Source of the DNA: Cyanoderma ruficeps
Lineage: Eukaryota; Chordata; Aves; Passeriformes; Timaliidae
NCBI GenBank assembly: GCA_008694505.1
Contig: VZDJ01007747.1
Span: 26,238,904-26,302,903, forward strand
Direction: 5' to 3'
Length of the DNA: 64,000 nt
Shown: in pieces, positions 45,515 to 59,073 of the stretch
Layout: each line of letters starts with the position of its first letter
Numbering within the stretch: the first letter of the stretch is position 1
Position numbers and translations under genes: made by a program
Notes under the pieces: model-generated
Databases searched by the model: none
Seen by the model: only the letters and a program-made list of their open reading frames with translations
Told to the model about the DNA's origin: nothing

Positions 45515-48500
45515 CTAGGACAGAAACAGCTGCAGCTGACTTTAAAAGGCAAAAATATAATTTTATTTCTTGTTATAATTTTTGAAAATACATTAATAAA
45601 ACAGACTTCTTTGGGATTAGAAGAAATGTGGAATTAGACTATCCATCTCCAGAGACCATTGACATACTGTGTAATGAGTACAATCCTTTAAGTCCCGGTG
45701 AGTTAGCACTGAGTAGATCAAACCTTAAAAAAAACTTCAGAAGGTGGAATTTATTAAAAACAAAGTCCCTGATTAAATGTGTTGTTTATGAAGTCTTTTA
45801 GTTTGCCAGTCCTAGAAACTGCAGTCATGTCTATTCCATGTTCTCTGTAAGTAACAGCAAGGTAGTTGTCCTGTATTTCTGCAGCAATTTAAGAGACTGG
45901 ATGGATGAGTGTTGGGGAGCATCCAGGAATATAAAATGTGTCTAAAGTTGGAAACTTGTAGGAAAAATGCTTATCAGGTAGAAACCATCTGCAGACTAAG
46001 ATCTGAAAAGGAATGCAGATTGCAGAGCAGTTCAATTCAGTTTTCTGACTTTGTTCATGTAGTTCTAGTAGGAGTACAGAGGCCAGGTTTAGGCACTTGC
46101 TTCTGGCTTAAATAGTCCATGTGGTTCTCATCCCAGTTCTGCATCCAAGTGTAGTGGAATAAAAGGGCAAACTTGAATTTATGATCTAAGAAGATTCCTC
46201 TGTATCTACCAGTATGTTTATGCTAATGGCTGAATAGTTTTCACTGGAGCAGTAACACAAACCACTCAATTTCAAATTCATCAGTATATTATGTAGGCCA
46301 TAAAAATGTAATGTGAAGGGTTAGGCTTTTTGCCTTTTTTTTTTCCCAGATAATGCATTATTTTTCATTGACAAATTCCACAAAGAAGAAGCAATGCTCA
46401 GTCTTCTAATAGCAGCCTTCAGCATCTGATTTTTATTTATTGTACTTTCTATTATCAGCGTATTTATGGCAGTCCTGTTTGCAGGCTGAGAGCTTTCAAA
46501 AAAAAAACCACTGAGAGGTGGTTACATTTTCAGAAGATTCACTGACTAAAGGGTTGTTCATAGTAAAATGATTAACAGAAATAAGGAAAGAGTTTTGATA
46601 GCTTTTCTCTCCATTGAGAGTATGGTACAAAAAAAATCCCTGTGATAGATAAAGTGAAAGTAGCAGTAGTGCACATGGCAGTGTCTGCAGAAAAGTATGC
46701 TCATCATCCAGTTTTGCATACCATCCAAGCAGAAAACTGTAAGGAAAAAACTCACAAAACACTGGAACCTATTATATCTTTACCTTCAGTGCATCTCACC
46801 TCATCCTTTACAATTAATTTCTCTCACTTTCCTGTAATTTTAGACGTTTATAATCAAAATGGAACACTTTAATCTCCTGGCAGGATAGAAGTCCTTTACT
46901 ACTAAGTCTTGTGTGATGTGGTTCACTTTTACCACAGAAACAGATGTATAAAAATATAGTTCCTGCCATTAACATAGTAGATTGAAGTAATACAGTCTGA
47001 TACAATACTAAGAAAAAAGTAGCAGATTTAATTTTCCTATCCCTTCATAAGTGCTGAATTTAATTACTTGTGTGACATTCTTCCTGCAACAAGGAGATTT
47101 TGTACCACATCAGTGAATTTACACAAGAAAAACATTTGGCCCAAAACTAGACAACACTTTCCTAGCTACTTAACCACAAACACTTTGCAGAAGGAAAATG
47201 GAAGTCATTTAAAAAAAAAAACAAACAAAACTTCCTATTATTGTAGGACAGAGAGGAATTAATGAATTGTATGAGTAATATGGATGTTGTAATGACCTAC
47301 TGTTTTCGTAATTTACTGAGAAACATAAAAAGATGCAGCAATAAAATTATTCCAGGTCCATTTCCTTCCAGTTCCCGGTGTTCTACCCAGAGTTAGTATA
47401 TGACACAGTTCTACTTACCAAAAGCTAATGATAGCTGGTATAGTGTTGGCCCAAAACTGTGATCATCATTTTAGCTGAAGTTATAATGACTCTTCCTGCC
47501 ATTGAAGTTCACAGTTGGCAGAAGACCCACAGCAATTTGATCTAACAAGCTATTCTTACGTGCTTGTATCAGTTCCATATTCCCTACTTTTCAGATTTTT
47601 CTTCATTTGGGTGTTATGCTTTAAAGTTAAGCATTTTTGCAGTTGACTTTTTTTTTAACAATTTATAGCTGTCCTGGTCATATATCCCAACTTTCAGATT
47701 AAAGTGTTGTTGGGAGAGATATGAGGAAAAGTCTTCTATTAATCTTTCTGTAAAAATATTAAAATAAAATAAAAGCATTTTTTAAAAAAATGTCCTCTGC
47801 TTAAATCCTGTATGATAAAACATAAATCCTGGGGATGATAAAACAAAGATGATGGGCAAGTAGTACTGGCATATTTTCACTTATTTTAATTTATACGTTG
47901 TTAGGATTTGGATCAATATCTCTGATAAGAAAACTGTTTGCAGTGAGCACTGTTACTTTGCAGAAAGTATTATACTTAATTTTAGTTTAAGATGGAAATT
48001 ATTTAGCTGGTATATAGGCTGTAATATCAAATTCAGGTCAATAGATCATACCTGATGTTACCAACAATAATTCAAGAACCTTTAAACACCAAAGCTTTTT
48101 CGTTACTGACCACTTGCTATTTATAAAACCCTGAGGGAATTTTACTTTAACATCCAAAGGCCTTTTTAAAAAATATTTCACACATTTTCCACTAGCTTTT
48201 TGTTCAGATGTTGAAGCACCAAATACAAGATTGTTGTCACTTTGACAAGTGCATTACGTTCCCAGATACACATGAATTCCTACAGCAGAGGTGAAGAGAC
48301 AAGCAGTTATTCTGTGACAACAGTACTGATAAGAGGAGGTGAACAAAATGTCTCTGTCTGTATTTTTACCAGTGTACCATATATATGCTACTGATTTATA
48401 GCAGGCTGTGCAAGGAGCCTGTTAGGCTGCCCTTACTAACCTAAGTACGTATTTTATTTTCTTTTTGCCTATTGATTGTTTTTTCTTGTTTCTGCAAATA

Positions 48501-50182
48501 GAAACAGGACTCCTATCTTAATTCACACATCAAGACAGCCAATATTTTTGTATAAATGCCCTCTGTTTTCCACTTAGTTTTCCACCAAGAAATTAGGATT
48601 TCTCTTTCTACGTGTAAATCATTATTTACTTTCATACCATGCAGCTGAACAAAAAGATATAAAATATTTAAGTAACCTTAAATCAGTGGAAATAATTGAC
48701 CCTTTGGAAAACCACCTTGGGTTGTTTTCCTTTAGAGCAGTTATAGAAACATCAAGGTTAAGAGTTTATCCCTCACTCTTAACATTGTATTTTCACTTCA
48801 CTCTTACTCCATTGAGTAACTGGATAAAGGTGAAGCTTGAGGAGTGACAAGGAAGGTGACTCTTACAGGAGAAATTGATGTTAGGGTAGAGCTCTCTTCA
48901 GTCAGATTAATGACTTGAATCAATGGATCTGAGATATCCTTCTGTACCCAGAAATTCCTGCAGTTTCTGGTGTCCTTTTATCTCCATCTTTGTCCGCAAA
49001 ATTAAAGCATATTTTGAGATAACTTTTTGGGGTTTACAAACCAAAGAAAGGATAAAGATGCCAAACCAGCTGCAGCTTCAGCAAAATAGTTGAAAAAAAA
49101 AGCAATTCCCAATGTGCAATATTTTTAAATAAATAAAACTAGATGCTATCATTACAGTTGTGACTTTGAAGACTTATTGTGAAGCAGAGTCCAGCAATGT
49201 TTTTTCACAATATTCTCTACATTTTGACAGCATTTGGTAAGATAGAAAAAATCAAATTACTTGCTTTAAAATACATACTGGTAATAATTCACTAGTATGA
49301 AAACATTGTGAAATAGATTTAAAAATATTTTTTCCAAAATATTCAGTGACATGGCAATATGAGATTATTCACTGACTATGAATGACAAAGGGTTAATAAG
49401 TTCTAATGCCCTAACCAGATTTCTTCATAATCTAACTATGGAAAGCAGAAATTGCCTTTAATGATTTCCCACAGCTTTAAGAGTTTAAAAAAAGAAAGAA
49501 AGAAAATGAAATATTTTTAAGAGTGAAAGATGTTCACTGGCAGAAAAAAAAAAAGATTATTTGAAAGAACTACAGTATCTGTTAGGATAAATGGACTGAT
49601 GCTTGAAAATATTGATGCATTAATTGGAACATCTAATTAAAAACTACAATTTAAATAGACTAAATCATGTGAGAGAATCTGAATCATGTTAATTGTTCTT
49701 CATGAAAAATAAACCTACAAATTTTAGTTTCAGAAATACAAATTATATAGTCAGAGTCAGTTCTCTAATTAACACTTCTAGATTAATTAGAGAATTCACA
49801 TATTATTATGTGACTCATTCTCTGTTAATTGTCCAGTTTAACACAAAATGTAACAAATGTAATTCCTGGTTCTCACATTAGAAAGGAGATGTACTGCAAA
49901 GACATTTTATTTTTTTTTCAAGCAAACTACTGATTTCTTTAAAGATATTAAAACTGAAAGGGATAAGAAATGAAATAAAAAAATATGATCAAACAGAGTG
50001 GATCTCAAAAAAGCACTTTCAAATATTTGTGTCTTGGCGGAGTCTATGCCCTTGATGCACAATACAGGAAGACAAACAAAACTTTTAAGAATGGGATTCA
50101 CCAAAGCAATTCCCTCTGATCAAAAGCTGCCTTAAGTTGTAAGCAGGAAAATCCCCCCTCTATCTGCTGCCAACATTCCGTC
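45515..50182. other. AT-rich stretch, nothing recognised
   Basis: No repeat family was recognised. Good minus-strand donors near 46.8 and 47.4 kb have no open exon attached. An AAAG repeat lies near 49.49 kb. Confidence 0.4.
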
Positions 50183-50590
50183 TTATGCAGCCCAGAATAT
50201 CATTCACCTTCTCTACTTACACGACCACATTGCTGGTTCATGTCGAACTTTGTGTCTACCAGGGTCCCCCAGTCCTATTTTACCAAGCTATTTTCCAGCT
50301 CCTTGGTCCCCAGTGTGTACCATGCAGGCTACTATTTGTACACAGGTGCAGGAATTTGCACTTCCCTTTGCTGAACTTCAGCAGGTTTCTGTCAGCCCAT
50401 TTCTCCAGCCTGACAAGGCAGCATGACCCTCTGGTCTATTAGCCACTCATCCCAGTTTTGTGTCATCACCAAATCTGCTGACAGGGTGCTCTGCCCCATC
50501 ATCCAGATCATTAATGGGTATGTGGAACAGGGCTTGACCCAATGCTGATCTCTAGGATACATTGCTAAACACTCATCTCCAAGGAAAATT
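50183..50590 (-). mobile_element. CR1 LINE internal fragment
   Basis: The run TATGCAGCCCAGAATATCAT, then CATTGCTGGTTCATGTC, CAGGTGCAGGAATTTGCAC and TCATCACCAAATCTGCTGAC follows a CR1 reverse complement phrase by phrase. The 3' tail is absent on the left, and the right end decays after about 50590. It is a separate, more diverged copy than the one starting at 51631. The 85-codon plus frame here is antisense CR1. Confidence 0.85.
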
Positions 50591-51630
50591 CATGCATCTG
50601 ATAAATAGTTTGATGGCTATGATCCCAGATTATCATCTGGGTTATAGGCCCAGAGACTTTCCTTAAAACCCAGGTGTTGAAGAAAATTTTCTCCTCTCTA
50701 GTGCAGAGGTAAAATTTGAATTCAGTTTTCTATTTTCCTACAATTTTTAAACCTGTCTAAATTTTCATAAGGATACTTACTTTGGCCATAGACATCCATG
50801 GTTCAGCAACATTAAGGCATGTGATTAATCAAGTTTGCAAACACTGATTAAACTCTGATTAAATTGGGAGAAAAAAGTGGAAGATACACGTTAAGGCAGA
50901 TAACTGGGGAAAAGCATCATGAGGGCTTTGATATCAACTTGACAAAATTCTAAAGTATAAACAGCTGAAATAGAGGTAACTGGAACTGAACATAGATGAA
51001 AAAGAGACTTTTTAGCTTAAAAAGGGGATCACAAAAACTGGCATGTTCTATAAAGACAGCTATTATTCTTGAAGTCACTTTCTGGAAGAGAGGAATAGCA
51101 CATAAATGTATATAAAATGAGAAATCAAATGAAAAATACATATTGATAAACTATGCCAAAATTATAGATTTTGACAGATTGGAGTTACTGTGAGAATGAC
51201 TGACTGGAATAAGAATTACTGAACACATAAATAGGATTTTGTGTATGTGTCAGTCTCAGATTTTCGACTATTTTTATTTTATTCCACTGTGCAGTTTCTT
51301 GAATAACCAAAATGGTCTGAAGCAATTTAAAGACCTATTTAGGAAGCAGTTTACAAGGTGAAGTGAAATCTATGTTAAGCAAACTTGAAAGGCTTTCGAG
51401 GTTTGATTTAGATAAGCATAGAAAGTGTGAATATTTATTTAAACTTATTTAACTTCTTGTAGCTTGTTTTTGTTCTGTATCCAAATGACTCTTTCAAAGC
51501 TATATTGGATGAATATTTGTAATAAGAAAGACTATATTAACAGCTTTTAAAGTGTTTGAACTTGAGCTGAAAGAAAATGTTTTCCTTTTTGCCAGTGAAG
51601 TATTACTCTATATCTGTAAAACACTGATAT

Positions 51631-52762
51631 GTCACAGAATCACAGAATAAACTTAATTGGAAAGGACCCACAAGGATCAAGTACAACTCCTGCACAGCAC
51701 CATCCCCAAGAGTCACACCATGTTCCTGGGAGCACTGTCGAAATGCACAGGCTTGGTTCTCTGACCGCTGCCCTGGGGAGCCCATTCCAGTGCCCAACCA
51801 CCTTCTGGGTGAAGAACCTTTCCCTAATACCCAACCTAAACCTCCCCTGACACAACTTCATGCCACGCCCTTGGGTCCTGTAACCAGTCACCAGGAAGAG
51901 GAGATCAGTGTCTGCCCCTCCTCTTCCCCTCATGAGGAAGTTGTAGACTGCAGTGTTGTTTCCCCTCATTCTCCTCCAGGCTGAACAGACCAAGTGCCCT
52001 CAGCCACTCCTCCCACAGCTTCCCCTGAAGGCCCTTCACTATCTTTGCTGCCCTCCTTTGGGCACTCTCTAACAGCTTTAGATCCTTCTTATATTGTGGT
52101 GCCCAAAACTGCACACAAGGCTCAAGGTTAGGCTGTACCAGTGCAGAGCAGAGTGGGACAATCCCCTCCCTTGCTTGGCTGGCCATGCTGTGCCTGATGC
52201 ACCCCAGGACAGGGTTGTCCCTCTTGGCTGTCAGGGCACTGCTGGCTCATGTTCAACATCTCATGGACCAGGACCCCCAGGTCCATTTCCATGTCACTGC
52301 TTTCCAGCATCTCATTCCCTAGTCTGTCTGTACATCCAGGTGCAACCACCATCCCACATGCAGAATCCATCATTTTCCCTTGTTGAACTTCACATGGTTG
52401 TGATTACCCAGCACTCTTATTTGCTGAGGTCTCTCTGCAAGGCCTGCCTGCATTGAGGGAGTCAAGAGGTCGTCCCAATTTTTAATCATCTGTAAACTTG
52501 CTCAGTATTCCACCCAGTCCTGTGCCCAATTCCTTTTTGATGATATTGAAGAGCACAGGGCCTAAGATGGAGCTCTGTGGAACCCCATTAGTGACAGGTC
52601 ACCAGTCTGATGTCACCCCATTCACTGTGACCCTTTGTGCCTGCCCTGTCATCCAGGAGCTCACCCACCCCATGATGTGTTTATCCAAGAGACAGTATTG
52701 AAAGCTTTACTGAAATACAAAAGGATTACATCAACTGGGTTCCCATGACCAGGGTGGGTTGC
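51631..52762 (-). mobile_element. CR1 LINE, 3' part (left of nested LTR)
   Basis: The segment starts with the reversed CR1 3' tail (TCACAGAATCACAGAATAAA, then GGAAAGGACCCACAAGG). It runs through the 3' UTR and the C-terminal part of ORF2. On the minus strand short ORF2 pieces can be read, such as LESSDMEMDLGVLV followed by LNMSQQC. It ends at GGTTGC (52757-52762), the left copy of the target site of the inserted LTR. Frameshifts and stops make it non-functional. Confidence 0.93.
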
Positions 52763-53180
52763 TGGTGCAGACAGGTAAAAGACAATATAGAAGAAAGGTC
52801 TTATAAAATATAGTTTAGGCCCTGCTACCTTAGCTAAGCTAGCGGCAGCTTGTAAGTTTTCATGTGAAACAATCTTGAGAATGAAAAGTCTGTTAAAAAC
52901 AGCAACCTATTCTTGGAGAGAAAAAAAAGTCTGCACCTGCATAAACAATAGATATGTCCCATGAGAATCCACAAAGAGAATATGTAAAAAGCTGAGTGAG
53001 AGAGTCTTAACATGTACACACAAAACACCTTTTAACCAATGAATTATGTAGCAGGAAAACTACTAGTCAATTAGAGCTGCACATGAGGTCTGTGAAAACT
53101 GTATAAATATGAACTTTGTGAATAAGGGAGGGGCTCTCCTGCATGAAGAAACTGAGTCCTGTCTGCTTATTATTGTAACA
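52763..53180 (+). mobile_element. Solo LTR nested in CR1, with target duplication
   Basis: A 418-bp insertion interrupts the CR1 frame exactly between GGTTGC (52757-52762) and GGTTGG (53181-53186), a six-base target duplication with one mismatch. It starts TGGTGCAGAC and ends ATTGTAACA. A TATA box (TATAAATA) lies at 53102-53109, about 70 bp before the end. No canonical AATAAA was seen; AATAAG lies downstream of the TATA box. It is unrelated by eye to the LTRs at 35.3 and 42.6 kb. The six-base duplication fits an ERVK-like element. Confidence 0.78.
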
Positions 53181-54545
53181 GGTTGGCTTATCTTAAAGGG
53201 AAATCAAGTTTGATTAACACAGCTTTCCTGTCATTAAACTTTGCTGGATGTGACCAGTGACTGTGTTGTCTTTCGATACCTTCCAGAATAATCTTCTCCA
53301 TAACTTTACCAGCCACTGAAGTGAGACTGACATGCCTGTAGCTTCCAGGGTTGTCCTTCCTGGCCTTCTCAAACATTGGAACAACATTCACCAGCTTCCA
53401 GTTAGCTGGGACCTCTCCAGATTCCTAAGAACTGCGGAAAAATCAAGAGATGTTTTGAGATGACATCAGCTCACTCCTTGAGGATTCTTGGATGAATGCC
53501 TTCAGGCCCCATAGATTTTTAGGGATCCAGTTGGAACAGCAGATCCAACACAATTTCAGGGTCAACTAGGAGTTGATCATTCTCACAGTCATGGTCTTGC
53601 AGTTCAGGGTACCTTTGATCCATTATCCATGTTACAACAGGGGTAAAGAATGCATTATATCTGCCTTGTCCATGTCCCTGTTTGTGAGGTGGTCATTCTC
53701 ATCCTGTAATGGGCTGGTGTTATTTTCACACTGCCTGTTGCCATTAATATACTTGAAAAAATTCCTTTTTATTGTCTGCCAGAATTCTGGCCAACTTCAA
53801 CTCCAGTTCAGCTTTGGATGGATGAATTTTCTCCCTACAGTGGCAAGCAGCATCTCTGTATTTTTCCCATGTCACCTGACCTTGCTTCCATTGGGCATAC
53901 ACCTTTCTCTTTTGCCTTATTTCCAAGAGAGGAAATAAGCCTTCTGCCTCATCTGCTTGACTTGTGACATTTGGGAATCACCTGGTTCTGTGCCCTTAGG
54001 ATCTGATGTTTAAAAAGTGACCAGCACTGATGGACCCCAGCACCTGCAAAAACTTTTTCCCTAGGGACTTTATTTATCAGTTCCCTGAGCATGAGAAGCC
54101 TGCTCTCCTCATGTCCAGAGTTGAGGTTTTGCTTGCACTTTTCCTCCTGTCAACACGGATTATTAACTCGCTCACTTTGAGATCCCTGTGGCCAAGATAG
54201 CTGCCAATCACAAAATCCTCTCTGTTGACAAGCAGCAGGTTGAGAAGGGCATCTTTCTGACTTGGCTCCCTTAGGACCCGTTCCATAAAGTTGCATTATC
54301 CAGGTTTTTTAGGAATCTTCTGGCTTGGGGTTACTAGCTGTGGGATGCTTCCAGTTAATTTCTGGCAAGTTGAAGTCCCTCATAGTGACAAGGGCAATTG
54401 GCTCAGAAGCTTCCCTTAGTTCCTCAAACAGTAATTCATTGGTGTCAATGCCCTGGCCAGGAGTCTACGGGAGACTCCTCTGATGCCATTCACATTATTT
54501 GTTTGCCCTTCATTCTTACCCAGAGGCTCTCAACTGTGCCATTGC
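53181..54545 (-). mobile_element. CR1 LINE, ORF2 endonuclease-RT part (right of nested LTR)
   Basis: The CR1 copy resumes at GGTTGG. Reading leftward on the minus strand from 54545, the endonuclease end appears first (LLNLLLVNREDFVIGSYLG near 54.2 kb), then the linker (53.74-53.93 kb). The N-terminal part of reverse transcriptase follows near 53.3 kb, as YRHVSLTSVAGKVMEKII. With 51631-52762 this is one 5'-truncated copy of about 2.5 kb, the longest CR1 in the window. Multiple stops show it is dead. It predates the LTR inside it. Confidence 0.93.
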
Positions 54546-54765
54546 CAACTGTGTCATGAAGATAAGAAAAAAATATTTAGAAAACAGAAGAGAGAGAAAG
54601 AGCATACCATCAAGTACTGAAAACGGGAGGAGAGTTACCCAGGGTATAAATAGGGGCTCAATACCCAGAGCTCAAAGTCTGTGTCTTATTTCTTATGGGC
54701 TATGAATGTTGCTAATTGACCGTGAAATGAATCCATAATAAAAAGTTATCTCTCAAAACTAACTT
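54546..54765 (+). mobile_element. Possible LTR fragment
   Basis: Directly beyond the CR1 break is a segment with a TATA box (GGTATAAATAGGGG, TATA at 54645-54652) and AATAAAAAG about 90 bp later, the order expected for an LTR promoter and polyadenylation signal. No TG/CA ends or target duplication could be fixed. It may be a chance arrangement. Confidence 0.25.
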
Positions 54766-57700
54766 TTGAACAAAAATACACATGAAAAGTAATATTGAAA
54801 AAGTTTTAAGAGGAATTTTTGCAGGTATTCACTGATAGGAATGTGTCCTAAGGATTCAAAAAACACCAGTGTATAGAATTAACTGAAGATAAGACTTATG
54901 TGAGCACTAGGCTGTTTCTGTGTGCTATGTTGAACATCACTTGTGGAAAAAGGCTTAGAAACTATTTTAAGAGATCAAGTGAGAAAATACTTTGAAGGAC
55001 TCAGGTTGATTAGGAGCAGAAAATATGGGTTTAAGAAAAAAAGAAATTTATGCATTGGTGACTTTTTTTTCCCTTCTAAAGAAAACCACTATAGCTTCTG
55101 AGTTGAAGAGAGAAAACTGAAACTTTACTGTTTGAAATATTTTGGCAAGATTTACATTGCAGGTGTAGAAGTTTTATATTAATAAATGACTGAAACAATA
55201 GAATTATTCATTGGCTAAAGGATAATTAAGAAAGAACTTTCTTACTGAAAATTTCAGGAGTCACTAGGAAGCAGAGATTCTTGTCTGGATAGTGCAATAG
55301 GCTGTCTATTGAGACAGTGTGAGAGCTTCCCCAAAATCTTTTGTCCATGCAGTCATTTTAGTGCATTACATGACCCTGAGAGTATCTTAGCCTCAGCAGG
55401 ACTGAAGAGAGGCAAAAGGGGTAGATATGAGCTGTTGAGGTTAGGGAATGAGACCTCTCATCTCATCCCATCATTTCTAGAATGAGTAGACAGGGATTTA
55501 CTTGATTATGTTACCAGAAAATTGTATTGACTCCTTTAAACTTCCTTATTTGAGAATTTCCAGTATTTTCAGCATGTGTTTGATATTCAGCAGTCACCCC
55601 TCAAGCTCAGTGATTGAAGAGATGTCATGTTGTATTATTTCTGTTTCCTGAGTAGATGAGCAAATGAGGAATGTTTTTGTGGTGGTGCCCAGTCGTGCTG
55701 CTACTGCTGCTGGACCAAATGAACATAAATTGACTTCATGCCAAACAGACTTTGGCTATCTCACTTCTTTGCAAAGAGTAAAGGGCAGAGTTATCACATG
55801 AAATCTTTTATTGTTTAGATGTGTTAGACCATGTTGTGGAGGTCCACAAATTATTAAAGCTGAATTTCAGTTGTCAAATTACCAAAATTTGAGAGCAGGG
55901 TTCATGCTCTATTTTCCTCATTTTTCTAATTATGTCTGATGCTTACAAATCCACCATCCTTCTTTTGTAAATTCCCTATCATAGGGAACCAAAGTTATCA
56001 TAGCACCAAAGCTAACACAAAACTGTAAACCTGTGGAGACAGAAGTTGTAGATAAGTTCTGCTATATATATTTGTGTGAAATAATAGTCCACAGCAATGG
56101 AGAAATGAAACATACAGGCTACAAACTTCCAAGAGTGTCAATCTAATGTTGGAATAACATGATTTTTAATGAATGCATCCATATTCCTTGTTAATTTGTC
56201 ATCTTACTAAGTTCAATACATATCTAGGTCATGTATCATCTGGTTTTGTTCATAAAATGGAACTTAAAAGCAGTTATTGCCTCTCTAGATACTGTTAACA
56301 CTATCTAGTGTGACGCATTCACAATATTATCTTTAACTTAAAATATCCATCTTGCAGCAAAACATAATGGGAAGAATACATGTTGGAATAGAATTACTTT
56401 TCCAAACAGAGAAAAAACTCAGTCGCTGATGATAGAAAATCATGAAGGTATTGAGAGAGGAAACCCACAGCCTTGTTTCTCTTTGAATTATGAACAGCAG
56501 AGACATAAGTCAGTTTATATTTTATCCAGAGAGAGTTCTGACTATAGGCCTGTTGGCTATCCAAGCCTCTATTTACTTCTTAGACCACATAGTTTACAAA
56601 TACTACTGTCTTGTGCCATTTTCATCTTTTCCCCATTAATGAACAACATTTTTAGCTTTCAGAAGCAAGGAAATTTTTTTATTAAAGAAAAAGGTTACTT
56701 TGCCAGTCCTAAACATGCTAACATCATATCATCCAATTAATTATTAGTTTAAGAAAAAAAGAGCTCTAGGAGGGACAAATGGTTCAAGTTTGATACATTA
56801 TTAAAACAATTTCAGAGTGTATTATTGTATCAGTATTAGTTTCCAAAAACTGATAGCAAAGCTTCCTTTCCCCCACATTTCACAAGAGTGGTCTCAGGAG
56901 AGAGGGAGTCTGCAACCAACATGGTTTAATCTATGTGAAAGTAAAAATGGCTTTTGTGTCTGTTTAACACAGGAACATTATAGGGTTGGCATTTTTCCTT
57001 GTGGAGGATTTTCATTAGGAGTTCAGAATAATAGGTCAATGTTCAAAATATCCCACAACTGCAATGCATTTTTCAAAGACTGGGCTTAGGATTGAAATCG
57101 TGCAATAGTAGTGTAATAATGTGCTCACTTCAAGTTTTCAAGGGTCATCTTTTCTGTTTGCCAGGTCATTTGCAGAACTCATGGGCATGAGTGGTTAATA
57201 TAATTCAGAATATGCTTTGATAGTGAAAGAAAAATTTAAGAAAATCAGGAGTTTTACTTAAAGATATAATTTTTGGCAAGATTTTGACTGTATATTTTTG
57301 ATTGGGAGGGGTTTTTTTTGTAATTATCATCAGAGATTATTTATTATTTTTCTAATAAAAGAATTAGCTATAAATCCTACTTTTGTAATTCTTGTCCCTT
57401 CTACCTAATAACTGCATTTCTTAAATTTTAGTAAAATATATATCCCCTTGTTTTAAATTTGTGTTTCTTTCAAGATTGAACAGAATTAAGCAGCCAAGTT
57501 TTCAGTAACAGAAAAAATAAGATAGCTGGGTGTAACTCCTGTGTTACTAGTATGAGAAACATTTGCATCTGTAGATCTCTTCTAATCAATTCATATGTCA
57601 AATAAAAGAAAGGATTGATAGCTACACAGATATTCTACAGATGGATGTTTGAAATTCAACAATTACGCATTTTATTTTGGTTTTCCTTTTTGCTTCTGGT

Positions 57701-58569
57701 TTCTGTTGTTTTGGCTTTATTATTTTTTATTAATGAGAATCCATAGCATTGTTATTAAAGACTCTGACAGATTTTAATTTATTTTAAATGCCATATAATA
57801 TTGAAAAGGAGACAGAGAGATGGGCAACAGCTGTTGGTGAGCCAAGGTTTACGGCCACGTTACAGTGTATTTTACTCCAAAACCCAGCAGGTAGTATACG
57901 GAAAGCATGATGGGAAAAGCTAGACAAGTTGAATATACCTATGAGCTATAAGAAATTAACCTTTCCTGATACATTGGTTCCCTAAAGGTGATTACAGAAT
58001 AAAGATTTCTCAGTGTGTTGGCTTTTGTGGTTTAATTTAAGAAGATAAACCATTTGTAGAATTGGTATTAAAGAAAACAATTTAAATTTCCATTTGATAT
58101 TCATAACATACCATTTTAAAAAAGTTGTATGAATGAATACTAAGTCAAATATTTTGCTGTTAATACTTAAATAATGACTGCGATGCAAGTATTTTTGTAA
58201 TTATTAGAGCTTCGTCTTGTAGAGAAGTATCTGTAAGGTCCCCTAAAACTCATTTCAAAAGTAGTTTCTGTTTGGAAAGTAGAAATGTGAAGCAGAAGAA
58301 CGATTGTCCAAAAATTATAATCATAATGAACTCTAGTTCTCAGTTTAAATATATTGAATATAATAAATACATTCAGTTATATAGCCACAAAGTCACCTTA
58401 CTTTTAGCATTATTCAATTGTCACATTGAACATTGTCCTCAAAATTACAGTACTGCCACATTGATTTGTTCATATCATCAAGAAACAGGTAAAAGCAAAA
58501 GATTTAATTCAAAAGGCAGAAGACAATAATTTTCCAAGATTATATGACTGTCTTGCACCAGTTCACTGT
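54766..58569. other. AT-rich stretch, nothing recognised
   Basis: A 103-codon plus frame at 56429-56740 and a 90-codon frame at 56817-57089 have no recognisable domains or splice context. I treat both as chance. Confidence 0.4.
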
Positions 58570-59073
58570 TGTGTTGGGCTTATGTGGCCCAATTTTGATT
58601 ACAGAGGTGGCTTCAATGAAAAGCTGCCAAAAGCCTCCCTGATGTCCAGCAGAGCCAATGCCGGACAGCTCCTGGATGGATGCGCTGCTGGCCAGGGCTG
58701 AGCCAATTGGAAATGGTCAGAGCACCTTTGTGATAATGTATTCAAAAAGGGAAAAAAAAGATACTGTACAGGTGTAAGTGCAGTCAGGGAAGAGGAGGGT
58801 GAGAATGTGTGAGAGGAACACCTCTGCAGACGCCCAGGTCAGGGCAGAAGGAGGGGAGGAGATGCTCCAGGCACTGGAGCTAAGATCCACCTGCAGCCCG
58901 TGGGGGAGACCCATGCCAGAGCAGGTGGATGCCTGAGAGGAGACTGTGAACCCCTGGGAAGCCTGTGCTGGAGCAGGCTCCTGGCAGGGACCTGCAGACC
59001 CATGGAGACAGGAGCCCATGCTGGAGCAGGTTTGTGCCCATGCTGGCAGGACTTGTGACCCTGTGAGGGACCC
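58570..59073 (+). mobile_element. Truncated endogenous retrovirus LTR
   Basis: The segment is related to the LTR at 42593-43627, in opposite orientation. It starts TGTGTTGGGC, carries GAGCCAATTGG (CAAT box) near 58.70 kb and a degraded TATA-like stretch near 58.74 kb. It then follows the tandem CTGGAGCAGG-type units and breaks off at 59073, inside the repeat region. The rest of the LTR is absent. Translating equivalent frames gives closely matching strings in the two copies (for example SSQASTC in both), which supports common origin. The overlapping minus frames are repeat-derived. Confidence 0.82.

Noticed and set aside
50770..50815. ACCATGG start context followed by six codons and a GTAAGT donor on the minus strand
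   Set aside because: Too short to support, and its phase does not fit the 45.3 kb candidate.
52128..52373. 81-codon minus frame
   Set aside because: It is the CR1 ORF2 C-terminal region, not a host gene.
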